Source: Alteribacillus iranensis (GTDB lineage: Bacteria; Bacillota; Bacilli; Bacillales; Marinococcaceae). Taken from it: a stretch of 64,000 nt of DNA. Both the position numbers and the translations under genes were made by a program. The notes under the pieces are model-generated. The model did no database searches. It was not told the DNA's origin and saw only the letters and a list, made by a program, of their open reading frames with translations. Location of the stretch: contig NZ_FONT01000002.1 in assembly GCF_900113025.1 (NCBI RefSeq), forward strand, positions 84,997 to 148,996, written 5' to 3'. Shown here one piece after another: positions 8,178 through 17,748 of the stretch; the first letter of the stretch is position 1, and the number at the start of each line of letters is the position of its first letter.

Positions 8178-9212
8178 CTAAATAGAATAATTGCTTTTTC
8201 GCAGCAGCCAAATGAAAAACGGGCCGCCACACATGGCCGTTATGATTCCGACCGGTAATTCTTCAGGGGCAATGACAACTCTGGCTGCAATATCTGCTGC
8301 TGCCATAAATATAGCTCCGAGCATGGCACTTGCCGGGAGCAGCACCTGGTGGTTCGCTCCTACGATCATCCGCGCCATATGGGGAATCATTAAGCCAACG
8401 AAGCCGATCGCTCCACTGACTGCGACGAGAACTCCAGTAATCAAAGCCGTGACCACAATGAGTAACAGCCGGTAGGATGCGATGTTCAGGCCTAATGAGC
8501 GAGCTGTCGAATCATCTGTTACAAGAACATTCAAGGAACGATACGAGGATTGTAAAAATATATATCCCCCTGCAACGGACACTATAGGAATCCAGAGCTG
8601 CTCTAAAGTAGCTCCAGCCACACTCCCCATAATCCAATACAGAGCCGTTTGAATCCCTTCTTTGTGAGGGTTCGTGGAAACTAAAAAGCTAGTAACCGCA
8701 CTAAGCATCATTGAGACAGCAATGCCAGATAATAAGAGCCTGGTTACAGATATACGGAATCTCTCCTGAGCTAACAAATACACTGCAATCACCGTTAACA
8801 AAGCCCCGATAAAAGCGGCTCCTGATACAGCGTACGTTCCTAAAAATGAAAAGGCTCCTGCCAAAATAACAAGCGTAGCACCGACTGAAGCTCCTGATGA
8901 AATACCTAATATGTAAGGATCAGCGAGCGGATTTTTAACGAGGGCCTGGATAGCTACGCCGACGATCGCGAGCCCTGCACCGACAGCTAACGCTAAAACC
9001 GTTCGCGGCAACCGCAAGCTCCAAATAATTTGTTCGGTTGGAGTCAAATTGCTACTCCCCCCGCCTTGTGCCATATTAAACAGTAAATGCATAACATCGC
9101 TGGGCGGGATAGAGGCTGAACCGAGCATTAAAGACGCGAGAATAACAACTAGTAACAGAATAGATAGTGAGAAGAAAAACAACACATAGAAGCTCGTTTT
9201 TTTATGTTTCAT
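8178..9212 (-). CDS. btuC: FecCD/BtuC-family ABC transporter permease
   Basis: A 344-residue integral membrane protein with about ten helices, the type II importer permease fold. Recognisable pieces are the NPLADPYILGISSGA stretch, the GAIGFVGLMIPHMAR segment that contacts the ATPase, and a C-terminal GPFFIWLL. It should pair with the lipoprotein encoded 10 bp downstream and with an ATPase encoded elsewhere. The start codon overlaps the end of cobA by 11 bp, which indicates translational coupling. Substrate assignment to cobalamin rests on operon context; the family also carries iron siderophores. Confidence 0.9.
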   Translation of the reverse strand: MKHKKTSFYVLFFFSLSILLLVVILASLMLGSASIPPSDVMHLLFNMAQGGGSSNLTPTEQIIWSLRLPRTVLALAVGAGLAIVGVAIQALVKNPLADPYILGISSGASVGATLVILAGAFSFLGTYAVSGAAFIGALLTVIAVYLLAQERFRISVTRLLLSGIAVSMMLSAVTSFLVSTNPHKEGIQTALYWIMGSVAGATLEQLWIPIVSVAGGYIFLQSSYRSLNVLVTDDSTARSLGLNIASYRLLLIVVTALITGVLVAVSGAIGFVGLMIPHMARMIVGANHQVLLPASAMLGAIFMAAADIAARVVIAPEELPVGIITAMCGGPFFIWLLRKSNYSI

Positions 9213-9993
9213 TCCCTAGTTCCGCCGGTTTTCTAAATAAATAATCCGCTTCTTCCGTAAACCAATTCATTTCATCGCGAAGATGAACCACGTCCCCGAC
9301 AATGACAATGGCCGGGTTCGAAATTCCTCTGTTTCTGACCTCTGAGGAAAGAGTGCGAAGAGATGCTGTTACGGTCCGCTGCCGTGACGTCGTTCCCCAT
9401 TCGATAACCGCCGCCGGCGTGTTGGCTGCTCTCCCACTGTCCATTAATTGATTGGCAATCGCGTCTAACTGATTCATCCCCATATAAAATACGACGGTAT
9501 CAATACCAACGACTAAAGCTTCCCATTGTTTCTTGTCTTTTTCATGAGGGAGATGACCAGTTACAACAGCAAAAGAGCCTCCGTAATCACGATGGGTGAC
9601 AGGAATGCCAGCATAAGCAGGAGCAGCAATTCCCGCCGTCACTCCTGGAATGACCTCAAACGGAATATCAAGAGAAGCAAGATAAACAGCCTCTTCCCCA
9701 CCCCGTCCGAAAACGAAAGGATCGCCTCCTTTCAGACGAGTCACCACTTTCCCTTCCAACGCTTTTTCTCCAAGCAGTTCATTGATTTGTTCCTGGCGGA
9801 GCGTATGGTTTTTAGGAAACTTTCCGCAATAGATGAATTCCGCATCCGGTTTGCACTCGTTCAGAATCTCTTGATTCACGAGCCGGTCATAAATAATGAT
9901 GTCTGCTGCCCGAATTGACTCTAATGCCCGAATCGTAAGCAGTTTCGGATCGCCGGGTCCTGCACCTGTTAAAAAAACATATCCTTGTTTCAT
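9202..9993 (-). CDS. cobA: Uroporphyrinogen-III C-methyltransferase (SUMT)
   Basis: A 263-residue S-adenosylmethionine-dependent enzyme that methylates uroporphyrinogen III at C2 and C7 to give precorrin-2, the branch point to cobalamin and siroheme. The family motifs are clear: VFLTGAGPGDPKLLT at the N-terminus, VTRLKGGDPFVFGRGGEE near residue 82 and IPGVTAGIAAPAYAGIP near residue 115. Start ATG 9993 overlaps the cbiA stop (ATGA), with GAGGCGG upstream. Its presence in the operon gives the pathway its own precorrin-2 supply. Confidence 0.95.
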   Translation of the reverse strand: MKQGYVFLTGAGPGDPKLLTIRALESIRAADIIIYDRLVNQEILNECKPDAEFIYCGKFPKNHTLRQEQINELLGEKALEGKVVTRLKGGDPFVFGRGGEEAVYLASLDIPFEVIPGVTAGIAAPAYAGIPVTHRDYGGSFAVVTGHLPHEKDKKQWEALVVGIDTVVFYMGMNQLDAIANQLMDSGRAANTPAAVIEWGTTSRQRTVTASLRTLSSEVRNRGISNPAIVIVGDVVHLRDEMNWFTEEADYLFRKPAELGNET

Positions 9994-11369
9994 CTAACCG
10001 CCTCCATGCTTTTCTTCCATTGCCACGCTTGATGAACCAATCGTTGGGCAACCTGAGGGTTCGATCCAAAATGGAGGTGTATGTAGGAGGCTGTAATATT
10101 GCCCTCGCTGTACCCGCTTGGACCAGATTTCCTCAAAGCTTTCACATCATAAGCAGCTTCAACTTCTCCTGTGAGGTCTGCCGTCGAATAGTGAAACTCA
10201 TGCCCTTTTGCTGATTCACCCTTTCGTAAAATAACCGTATCCTTATACGCCGTCACTTCCCGGTATCCTAAGGCGGCTCGTCGGTCTTTCATGGTAGCTA
10301 CAGCTGGAATGAGACCGAGCATGTCATGAGACGAACCATCTGTCTTTACCAATTCCTCCATGAAGAACATATAGCCCCCGCATTCCGCATACATTGGCAT
10401 ACCTTCTTGTGCCGCCTTGCGAATGGAATGTTTCACTTTGAATTGAGCAGCCAATTCCACCGCGAACTCTTCTGGAAAGCCGCCTCCAATATATAATGCA
10501 TGGCTTTCTTCCGGCAGCGGTTCTCCTGCCAACGGACTGAAGTAAATCAACTCTGCTCCATTTTCCTCAAGCAACTCAAGATTTTCAGGATAATAAAAAT
10601 TAAAAGCCGCGTCCTGGGCGACAGCGATAGTCGCTTGTTTTTCCGCCGAAGGGTCATAAATATTAGGCTTCGGAAGAACGACGGCTTGTCTCGCAATTTC
10701 TTGAATAAGTTCCAAGTCAACGGTTTCTGCAACTGTTTCACCAAGTTTTTCAAAGAAGCTATCTAGCTCTCCTCGTTCTATGGCAGGAATTAATCCGAGA
10801 TGACGTTCGGGAATAGAAGGAACGGCTCCTTTCAGCAAATAACCGACAACTGGAATACCGCACTCTTTTTCAATTGCCTTTTTACAAAGTTGGTAATGTC
10901 CTTCACTGCCGGCCTGGTTCACAATCACCCCACCGATCTCTACTTTGGGGGATAACAACTGAAAGCCTTTCACAATAGCGGCGGCACTGCGGGCCATCGC
11001 GCCGATATGGACGACGAGTATAATGGGGGACGCTAGAATGTTACTAATTTCTGCGGTGCTCCCCACATCAGACTCGGGGCTTTTTCCATCATACATTCCC
11101 ATCACACCCTCGATGATAGAAATATCAGCATCTTCACTGCCACGTTGAAATACATCGAAGAGAGTACTTTCCTCCAGCATCCAGCTATCCAAATTACGTG
11201 ACGTTCGGTTCGTAACCGCCGTATGATAGCTAGGATCAATATAGTCCGGTCCGCATTTAAATCCTTGTACAGCCAAGCCTCGCTTTTTAAAAGCTGCCAT
11301 CAAGCCGATGGAAACCGTTGTTTTCCCAGTACCGCTGCCCGTACCTGCAATAGTAATTCTAGATCTCAT
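9990..11369 (-). CDS. cbiA: Cobyrinic acid a,c-diamide synthase
   Basis: A 459-residue ATP- and glutamine-dependent enzyme that amidates the a and c side chains of the corrin ring. The N-terminal P-loop (GTGSGTGKTTV), the FKCGPDYIDP signature and a C-terminal class I glutamine amidotransferase domain with YAECGGYMFFMEEL (catalytic Cys) and a histidine near the end are all present. Start ATG 11369 is preceded by GAGGGGG; an upstream in-frame ATG at 11408 is less likely. It overlaps cbiG by 11 bp and cobA by 4 bp. Length matches the family. Confidence 0.95.
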   Translation of the reverse strand: MRSRITIAGTGSGTGKTTVSIGLMAAFKKRGLAVQGFKCGPDYIDPSYHTAVTNRTSRNLDSWMLEESTLFDVFQRGSEDADISIIEGVMGMYDGKSPESDVGSTAEISNILASPIILVVHIGAMARSAAAIVKGFQLLSPKVEIGGVIVNQAGSEGHYQLCKKAIEKECGIPVVGYLLKGAVPSIPERHLGLIPAIERGELDSFFEKLGETVAETVDLELIQEIARQAVVLPKPNIYDPSAEKQATIAVAQDAAFNFYYPENLELLEENGAELIYFSPLAGEPLPEESHALYIGGGFPEEFAVELAAQFKVKHSIRKAAQEGMPMYAECGGYMFFMEELVKTDGSSHDMLGLIPAVATMKDRRAALGYREVTAYKDTVILRKGESAKGHEFHYSTADLTGEVEAAYDVKALRKSGPSGYSEGNITASYIHLHFGSNPQVAQRLVHQAWQWKKSMEAVR

Positions 11370-12471
11370 GTTCACTCCCCCTCGTACCGAATGATTCTTG
11401 AATGGCAATGGATATGGTCACATTCCCTGACTTTTCTTTCTCTAGCAGTAATCGTTCATTTCCTGAAGATAGAACAGCTGCTGGTTCACTGACTCCGTAC
11501 GCTCCTGTGTATTTGTACACGACATCGGAAGGATTTTGTATGGGGGCTTGATTTAATTCATCCGGAGAATAATACACAAATGGCCAACTGTTTTTCTCGC
11601 ATACTTTTAAAAGGCCTTCTTCATCCTTTTTTAAATCAATCGTAGCCACTTGTTTGACGGATAAGCGGTTAATTTGCAGGCGTTGTAACGTGGATTCGAT
11701 AACAGCCTCTATTTCATCCGCCTCCGTCCCCCGGTTGCAGCCAATTCCAATATGAACGACTTTTGGACGGTAAATCATGCGGACTTCCGGGAGGCTTTCT
11801 TTATCTGTCGCTGTCAAATTCCGATGTGTGATAACGAGAGCGGCCTTAACATCTAACTCTTTCGCTTCCTCTGGTGAAGATACGACAGTCATGTGTCCTG
11901 GCAGGTCTTTGTCATACGTCCACCAATCTTTTTCTCCTGACTCCTGAACAATAACGAGCGGCTCTTCATTAACAACGGCAGCGCTAGCTGGGATCACCTG
12001 TTCAAAGTCTTCCGGTACCCAACCAAATGCTCTGCCGAAAATATCCACTGGAATGGTTTCTTGAACATCAGATGCCGTCGTGATCACCGGAGTGGCGTCT
12101 AATTGGGAAGCAACTGTCTTCGTTAAGCCGTTAGCTCCCCCTAAATGTCCAGATAGTACACTGATCACAAATTCTCCACGGTCATCAATAACTACAACGG
12201 CTGGGTCTGTCTTTTTATCCTTCAGTAAAGGACTGATCATTCGAACGACTGCTCCGAGCGAAATAATCATAATGATCCCGTCATATTTTTCGAAATAAGA
12301 AGGGAGCTGTTTTCGGACGGAGCCTTCGAAAAGAGTAAAGCCTTTTTTCTCTTCATCTCCTTGTTCAAACTTCTTCATATAAAAGATGTCGGTTCCGGGT
12401 AAGGCTTTAGCAAGACGACGAACGAGTGAGACACCATGCTTCGTAATTGCCACTGCAGCGATGTTATTCAT
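11359..12471 (-). CDS. cbiG: Cobalt-precorrin-5A hydrolase
   Basis: A 370-residue enzyme that opens the delta-lactone of cobalt-precorrin-5A and releases acetaldehyde, the step that defines the anaerobic pathway. The N-terminal part with the GLxAVVRMISPLL-like run and SVLSGHLGGAN near residue 105, and the C-terminal CbiG domain with VHIGIGCNRGT, are recognisable. Start ATG 12471 has AAAAGGAG 9 bp upstream and overlaps the cbiF end by 8 bp. Its presence, with cbiD and cbiX, shows that the whole operon is of the early-cobalt-insertion type. Confidence 0.92.
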   Translation of the reverse strand: MNNIAAVAITKHGVSLVRRLAKALPGTDIFYMKKFEQGDEEKKGFTLFEGSVRKQLPSYFEKYDGIIMIISLGAVVRMISPLLKDKKTDPAVVVIDDRGEFVISVLSGHLGGANGLTKTVASQLDATPVITTASDVQETIPVDIFGRAFGWVPEDFEQVIPASAAVVNEEPLVIVQESGEKDWWTYDKDLPGHMTVVSSPEEAKELDVKAALVITHRNLTATDKESLPEVRMIYRPKVVHIGIGCNRGTEADEIEAVIESTLQRLQINRLSVKQVATIDLKKDEEGLLKVCEKNSWPFVYYSPDELNQAPIQNPSDVVYKYTGAYGVSEPAAVLSSGNERLLLEKEKSGNVTISIAIQESFGTRGSEHEI

Positions 12472-13255
12472 GGACAGCCGCTCCTTTTCGGTAACCATGC
12501 GTAAATGTCTTATCATACAATTTGGATTCGAACGTTCCCTTTTCAATAATGCTTTCATCGGCCGCTTTACTAACAATCACCATCGCTTGTTTCGTAATTT
12601 TATGCTGCCGCATCGCTTCATGAAGCGTGCCTAATGTCGCACGAACTACTTTTTCGTCAGGCCAGCTTGCTTTGTAAACAACGACGGCCGCATCGTTTTC
12701 ATTCCAGCCTGCTTCGATGAACTCACGAACTACTTTTTTAATGAGGGTAGCACTTAGAAACAATGCGATACTACATTGATGAGCGGCTAAGTCGGCGAGC
12801 TTTTCCTTTTCCGGCATCGGGGTACGCCCTTCCGCTCTCGTCAAAATAACCGTTTGTGTTAATTCAGGTACGGTCAATTCGATACCAGCACTCGCCGCAG
12901 CTGCGAAAGCAGAACTGACCCCCGGAATTATTTTCGCTTCCACACCCGCTTCCGTTAGCTTTTTCATTTGTTCTAAAATGGCGCCAAATACAGAAGGGTC
13001 TCCCGTATGTACACGAGCGACTCGCTTTCCATCCTTCACAGCGTCCACCATAAGGGCTACGATTTCTTCCAAGTGCATACCCGCACTTTTTTTCACAACG
13101 GCTTCCGGCTTTACATGTGTGAACAGTTCGGGATTTACAAGTGAATCTGTATACAATATAAGGTCGGCCTCTTCAATCAATCGTTGACCTTTTACTGTAA
13201 TCAACTCTGGGTCCCCCGGCCCCGCTCCGATAATATGGACGAGCGGCTGTGTCAT
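12464..13255 (-). CDS. cbiF: Cobalt-precorrin-4 C11-methyltransferase
   Basis: A 264-residue SAM-dependent corrin methyltransferase. The N-terminal VHIIGAGPGDPELITVKG and the central VARVHTGDPSVFGAI and IIPGVSSAFAAAA motifs are those of CbiF/CobM. ATG 13255 overlaps the cbiL stop as ATGA and follows GAGGTGG, so the start is well supported; the frame is open further upstream but lies in cbiL. It acts after ring contraction by CbiH60 and before CbiG. Translationally coupled to both neighbours. Confidence 0.94.
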   Translation of the reverse strand: MTQPLVHIIGAGPGDPELITVKGQRLIEEADLILYTDSLVNPELFTHVKPEAVVKKSAGMHLEEIVALMVDAVKDGKRVARVHTGDPSVFGAILEQMKKLTEAGVEAKIIPGVSSAFAAAASAGIELTVPELTQTVILTRAEGRTPMPEKEKLADLAAHQCSIALFLSATLIKKVVREFIEAGWNENDAAVVVYKASWPDEKVVRATLGTLHEAMRQHKITKQAMVIVSKAADESIIEKGTFESKLYDKTFTHGYRKGAAVHE

Positions 13256-13980
13256 ACGACCACCTCTTTCTTTTCCTGCCTGACCATCATTAACGTCAAA
13301 TATTCGAGTTCTGCCGTCTTTAACTCGTCTACATTTCTCCAAATCCATTCGTCTTCTGATGTCACTTTCGTCGCTACCGCTGCTGACTGTGCCATCCCCA
13401 ACTCTTCTAAAAGCTCTATCATCATCGGAAGAACTTTCGCTACTTTTATGAAAACAACCCCGTCATGTTGTAAGAGAGCTTCTTTCATTTTCTCCCGGCC
13501 TTCGGTGGCTGGGATAACCGCCGTCCACTCATCTCCATCAGCAAGTGGGATCATAAGTTGGGAAGCCACAGCCGTTACAGAGGAAATTCCCGGTATCGAT
13601 GATATGTCTACGTCTGGATATTTCGCTTTCATTGTCTTCCATAAATGAATGAAAGTACTATAGAGCATCGGGTCACCTTCCGTAACGAATGCCACCGTTT
13701 TCCCTTGGCTGACATGCTCATATATTTCTTCTGCAATTCGGTTCCATTCCCGCTCCAAGACGTCTTTCTCTTTCGTCATCGGAAATACAAGTCCTAGACT
13801 CTCTCTTATTGCTTGTTCATAGGGTGCAATGATTTTTTTCGCGTAGCTGTCGGCGCCTCTTCGTTTTTTCGGATAAGCTACCAAATCGGCTTCTTTTAAA
13901 GTCCGGTATGCTTTTATCGTTAATAGCTCCGGATCTCCCGGCCCCACTCCTACACCGATCACCTTTCCTAATTGTGCCAT
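13252..13980 (-). CDS. cbiL: Cobalt-precorrin-2 C20-methyltransferase
   Basis: A 242-residue SAM-dependent methyltransferase of the tetrapyrrole methylase fold. KVIGVGVGPGDPELLTIKA at the N-terminus, VAFVTEGDPMLYSTF near residue 90 and SIPGISSVTAVAS near residue 118 identify it as CbiL/CobI. It methylates C20 before ring contraction. ATG 13980 shares its A with the TGA stop of cbiET and has AAGGAGG upstream; a TTG one codon earlier is the less likely start. Confidence 0.94.
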   Translation of the reverse strand: MAQLGKVIGVGVGPGDPELLTIKAYRTLKEADLVAYPKKRRGADSYAKKIIAPYEQAIRESLGLVFPMTKEKDVLEREWNRIAEEIYEHVSQGKTVAFVTEGDPMLYSTFIHLWKTMKAKYPDVDISSIPGISSVTAVASQLMIPLADGDEWTAVIPATEGREKMKEALLQHDGVVFIKVAKVLPMMIELLEELGMAQSAAVATKVTSEDEWIWRNVDELKTAELEYLTLMMVRQEKKEVVV

Positions 13981-15185
13981 CAAGTTTCCTCCTTTTTTGA
14001 AGCTGTCATAATATACACCGGGTTCAACCCTTCAAATCGTGTCATATGTAAAATAGGTTTGCTGCGGGCAAGATGGGACATGGTTATCTCTACTTCACAG
14101 TCCAGTTGCTTGAATAGGCTCATTGCCTCGTGTAACGTTTCAATGGTCGCCGCATTCAAGACAATTCGTCCTCCTAACCGCAGGCGGTTCACGCAAATCG
14201 TGAGAAGTTCCCGGATGTTACCTCCCGTGCCCCCAAGAAAGATGGCATCAGGGTCCGGCCATTCATCGAGATATTCAGGTGCTTTCCCATGGTATAAATT
14301 CAGATCCGCGCGCAGCTTATAGCTGTTTTCTCGGGCAAACTCGACATCATCCGCATTCTTTTCAATGGCATACACTTCTCCTTCTGAAGCCATGTGTGCT
14401 GCTTCAATCGCAACCGAGCCGGTACATGTTCCTATATCCCAAACTGTGCTGTCTTTCTGAAGCTGCAAAGCGGCCAAGCTGAGAACACGTACTTCTTTCT
14501 TCGTGATCAGCCCTTTATCTGGCTTTCGCTGCATAAACATATGATCTGGGTAACCGAGCGGCTGCTTTTTTCTTCGATGTTCTGTTTTTAAGATCACAAC
14601 ATTCAATGGATCTGCTTCATATTCGAAGGCTTCAGGAAGGGAAAGCCAGGTTACTTTTTCTTTTTCACCTCCTAATACTTCTGCGATACACATGCGGTAT
14701 TCGTCCATTCCGAAACGATCCAAGTAACGAGCAATCACCGCTGGGGTATTTTCTTTATCTGTGAGGAGACACACTTTTTTCTTGCCGTCTATCCGTTGTG
14801 CCAATCCTTTCAGCGAGCGGCCATGCACACTGACAAACGAAGCATCATGCCAGCTTTCTTTTATTTTTGCAAATGCGAGCTGAATCGAACTCATCGATGG
14901 GTAAATATGTACCTCTGGCAATTTTTTCGCTAAATAAGCACCAATTCCGTAAAATAACGGATCTCCGGAAGCAAGTACGACAGTGTCTTTTTCATCCTCC
15001 CGCCATGCGTCAATGGTCTTTCGTAAGCCTCCTTCGAGGACGACTTTTTCGCCTTTATATTCAGGAAAAAAAGCAAGCTGCCTGTGACCTCCCGCCAATC
15101 GACTGCTGTTCATAATCCACTCACGATACGTCGGATGCAGCGCCTCTCCTCCGTCTTCTCCAATCCCAATTACCTTAATCGTCAT
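13980..15185 (-). CDS. cbiET: Precorrin-6Y C5,15-methyltransferase (decarboxylating), CbiE-CbiT fusion
   Basis: A 401-residue bifunctional enzyme. Residues ~1-200 form the CbiE tetrapyrrole methylase (VIGIGEDGGEALHP; VVLASGDPLFYGIGAYL); residues ~205-395 form a Rossmann-type CbiT methyltransferase with VWDIGTCTGSVAIEAA and an IFLGGTGGN motif. It methylates C5 and C15 and decarboxylates the C12 acetate. Both domains are complete. It overlaps cbiD by 4 bp and cbiL by 1 bp, so the block is translationally coupled. The fused form also occurs in Priestia megaterium and in CobL. Confidence 0.94.
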   Translation of the reverse strand: MTIKVIGIGEDGGEALHPTYREWIMNSSRLAGGHRQLAFFPEYKGEKVVLEGGLRKTIDAWREDEKDTVVLASGDPLFYGIGAYLAKKLPEVHIYPSMSSIQLAFAKIKESWHDASFVSVHGRSLKGLAQRIDGKKKVCLLTDKENTPAVIARYLDRFGMDEYRMCIAEVLGGEKEKVTWLSLPEAFEYEADPLNVVILKTEHRRKKQPLGYPDHMFMQRKPDKGLITKKEVRVLSLAALQLQKDSTVWDIGTCTGSVAIEAAHMASEGEVYAIEKNADDVEFARENSYKLRADLNLYHGKAPEYLDEWPDPDAIFLGGTGGNIRELLTICVNRLRLGGRIVLNAATIETLHEAMSLFKQLDCEVEITMSHLARSKPILHMTRFEGLNPVYIMTASKKEET

Positions 15186-16306
15186 GATGATTTCCCTGCC
15201 TTCTGTTCTTCCACCTCTCCGTATACAGCCCGTCCAAGCAAATCATTTTTCATTGTCATTAATATCACTTCCACTTCCAATCCTCCCCCTGCATGGTCAT
15301 AACCGTTTTTCGCAGCCCGTTCACAAAGCAACGTAAAAAAGTCATCACACCCAGCTTCGTTCAAAATATTTCCCACTTCGGATGCGGTGTTGGCGTTTTC
15401 CACCTGTTCCAAGAGAGAGTGATCCGCACCAGCCTCTGCTGCCAAATCTCTAAGAAACTCGAAATCGACAGGCGCGCTGCGGGAGTGTGCCATCATAATA
15501 CCTTGCGCTACTTTCGAAAATTTCCCCATCATCCCGACGAGAGTGGCTCGCTTTCTCTTCTTACCTTTACATTGCTTCAGGCTAAAGCCGACAAAGTCTC
15601 CCATTTCCACGAAAGCCTCTTCCGTAAGCTCTGGAAAGAGTGTCATGGCATATTTCTCACTTCGACCGCCAGTAGAGAGAATAATGTGGTCACAGTCACT
15701 TTCAGTTGCAACACTGACTGCTTGCGCAATGCTCGCCCGAAACGCTGCTGTGGAGAAAGGAACGACCGTCCCCCGAGTGCCAAGAATGGAAATGCCACCG
15801 ATAATTCCTAGTCTCGCATTCATTGTTTTTTCGGCGATTTCCTCTCCTTTTGGCACGGATATGATGATTTCTGCTCCACGATGTTTCGTTTCTCCGAGAA
15901 CCTCTTCTGCCATGTCTTTGAGCATTTTTCGAGGAACCGGGTTAATGGCCGCTTCTCCAACAGCTATCGGAAGCCCTGATTTCGTTGCGCGGCCAACCCC
16001 TTTTCCCCCATCGATGACAATGTTATCGTTCCAGCGTACTGTCGCTTCGATCTCTGCTAAGTGAGTAGCATCCGGATCATCTCCAGCATCTTTTATAATA
16101 ATGGCTGTCGCTTGATCTTCCTTAAAGGAGACTTTCTCCATATGAAATGTCACACGATCACCAATCGGAAGAGTGATGTCCACTTCCTTCACTTCTGTTT
16201 GCGAGGCTAAACTCAGTAAAGCCGCCTTTGCTGCAGCTGTTGCATTCGCACCTGTCGTGTACCCATGCCGTAAATCTTTCGGGTCTTTAGGTGGTTTCTT
16301 TTTCAT
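15182..16306 (-). CDS. cbiD: Cobalt-precorrin-5B C1-methyltransferase
   Basis: A 374-residue enzyme that methylates C1 in the anaerobic cobalamin pathway. Hallmarks are the N-terminal LRHGYTTGANATAAAKAAL, the conserved AGDDPDATHL and GKGVGRATKSGLPIAVGE, and HSRSAPVDFEFL near the C-terminus. Start ATG 16306 lies 20 bp inside the cbiC end and follows an AGGTG site. CbiD has no aerobic-pathway homolog, so it is strong evidence for the oxygen-independent route. Confidence 0.94.
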   Translation of the reverse strand: MKKKPPKDPKDLRHGYTTGANATAAAKAALLSLASQTEVKEVDITLPIGDRVTFHMEKVSFKEDQATAIIIKDAGDDPDATHLAEIEATVRWNDNIVIDGGKGVGRATKSGLPIAVGEAAINPVPRKMLKDMAEEVLGETKHRGAEIIISVPKGEEIAEKTMNARLGIIGGISILGTRGTVVPFSTAAFRASIAQAVSVATESDCDHIILSTGGRSEKYAMTLFPELTEEAFVEMGDFVGFSLKQCKGKKRKRATLVGMMGKFSKVAQGIMMAHSRSAPVDFEFLRDLAAEAGADHSLLEQVENANTASEVGNILNEAGCDDFFTLLCERAAKNGYDHAGGGLEVEVILMTMKNDLLGRAVYGEVEEQKAGKSS

Positions 16307-16961
16307 CGTGTTTCACCTGCTCTTCGGCAATTCGAATCAGCGCATTGACGGCGGCTACAGTGACCGGGCTTCCTCCCTTTCTTCCAAGGTTCGTAATAAA
16401 AGGAATATCAAGCTTTGCTAACTCCTCTTTTGATTCCTGAGCAGATACGAAACCGACCGGCATGCCGACGACAAGGCCTGGCTTCGCCTCCCCGTTTTTC
16501 ACAAGTCGAATCAACTCAAGTAAAGCCGTGGGGGCATTTCCAATCGCAAAAATACCACCGTCTGCTTCTTTGATCGCTTTTCTCATGGAAATAATCGCTC
16601 TTGTCGTATTGAGCCGTTTCGCTTCCTCCATGACGTCAGGATCTGATATGTACACACTGACATCACCGCCAAATGCTTTCAACTTCGGCTTACTGATCCC
16701 GGATTGAATCATTTGTACGTCTGCTACGATGTCCTTACCGGCTCGAATGGCTGCTACCCCCGCACGGACGGCGTCAGGATGAAATTGTACACTTCGCCCC
16801 AGCTCAAAATCGGCAGAGGCATGGATGACCCGTTGCACCACTGGATACTGTTCAGCGGTAAAAGAATGTTCACCCAGTTCTTCTGTAATCATCTCAAAGC
16901 TTTTCCCCTCAATTTCAACAGGCTGTACGGTTAATGGTTTAAACTCTGTAGAAAAATCCAT
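16287..16961 (-). CDS. cbiC: Precorrin-8X methylmutase
   Basis: A 224-residue enzyme that moves the C11 methyl group to C12, yielding cobyrinic acid. The stretch QRVIHASADFELGRSVQFH with the catalytic histidine, DVQMIQSGI, and the C-terminal GMPVGFVSAQESKEEL and GRKGGSPVTVAAVNALI are diagnostic of CbiC/CobH. GGAGGAGG precedes ATG 16961, which shares one base with the cbiJ stop. It sits between cbiJ and cbiD. Confidence 0.95.
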   Translation of the reverse strand: MDFSTEFKPLTVQPVEIEGKSFEMITEELGEHSFTAEQYPVVQRVIHASADFELGRSVQFHPDAVRAGVAAIRAGKDIVADVQMIQSGISKPKLKAFGGDVSVYISDPDVMEEAKRLNTTRAIISMRKAIKEADGGIFAIGNAPTALLELIRLVKNGEAKPGLVVGMPVGFVSAQESKEELAKLDIPFITNLGRKGGSPVTVAAVNALIRIAEEQVKHDEKETT

Positions 16962-17734
16962 TACACTTCCTCCTCCAATAAGGCCTCCAATTGTTTTACA
17001 ACTTCTTCCGCATCGGCTGTCTTCATTCCGTAAGAAATGTTAGGCCGTTTGATTAAAATAACTTCCAGGCCCAGCTCTAGGGCCGCTGTAACTTTTTCAT
17101 CAAATGATCCTTGTTTGCCGCTTTCTTTCGTCACTACCATATCGACGTCAAACTGCTTGTATAGTGCAAGATTTAATTCCTTCGTGAAAGGTCCTTGCAT
17201 GGCCACTATGTTTTGCTGTTCCACCCCAAGTGCTTTGCATTTTTCCATATTTTCTATACGCGGAAGCATCCGGCAAATCATCCGGACGTGGTCACAAGGC
17301 AGAAGGATCTCCGCAAATGTTTGTAACGTCTTGCTCCCGGTAGTTAGAAATACTGTTCCGCCTTTTTGAGCAGCCGCTTTCGCTGCTTCTTCATACGAAT
17401 GTACTTTCATCAGCTTTTCGTCATAGTGAGTGATGGACTCTCTTTCGTAACGGATATAAGGGATGCCGGCTTCCTCGGCAGCTGTGATAGCATGCCGGGA
17501 AGCTTCTTCCGCAAAAGGATGAGAGGCATCTACAAAAGCTTGTGCTCCTATCTCTTTTAAAACCGTGATCATGTCCTGTGACGATAATCGACCAACTCGC
17601 GCTGTCACACCACTATCGGTTAACTTTTTCGCGGCTTCCTCCGTTACGACAGATGCCAACACCTCGTGTCCTTCTTCCTTCACTCTTTTCGCCAGTTCCT
17701 TTGCATCACTCGTCCCCGCTAACATAAAAATCAT
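16961..17734 (-). CDS. cbiJ: Cobalt-precorrin-6A reductase
   Basis: A 257-residue NAD(P)H-dependent reductase of the CbiJ/CobK family. The N-terminus IFMLAGTSDAKELAKRV, the SHPFAEEASRHAITAAEEAGIPYIRYER segment (cited here only as DASHPFAEEASRHAI) and the C-terminal MVVTKESGKQGSFDEKV are conserved. The start is set at ATG 17734, behind GAGGGGG and 14 bp after the cbiX stop; the frame is open for a further 31 codons but these overlap cbiX. It reduces the macrocycle before CbiET acts. Confidence 0.92.
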   Translation of the reverse strand: MIFMLAGTSDAKELAKRVKEEGHEVLASVVTEEAAKKLTDSGVTARVGRLSSQDMITVLKEIGAQAFVDASHPFAEEASRHAITAAEEAGIPYIRYERESITHYDEKLMKVHSYEEAAKAAAQKGGTVFLTTGSKTLQTFAEILLPCDHVRMICRMLPRIENMEKCKALGVEQQNIVAMQGPFTKELNLALYKQFDVDMVVTKESGKQGSFDEKVTAALELGLEVILIKRPNISYGMKTADAEEVVKQLEALLEEEV

Positions 17735-17748
17735 TGACCTTTTCCCCC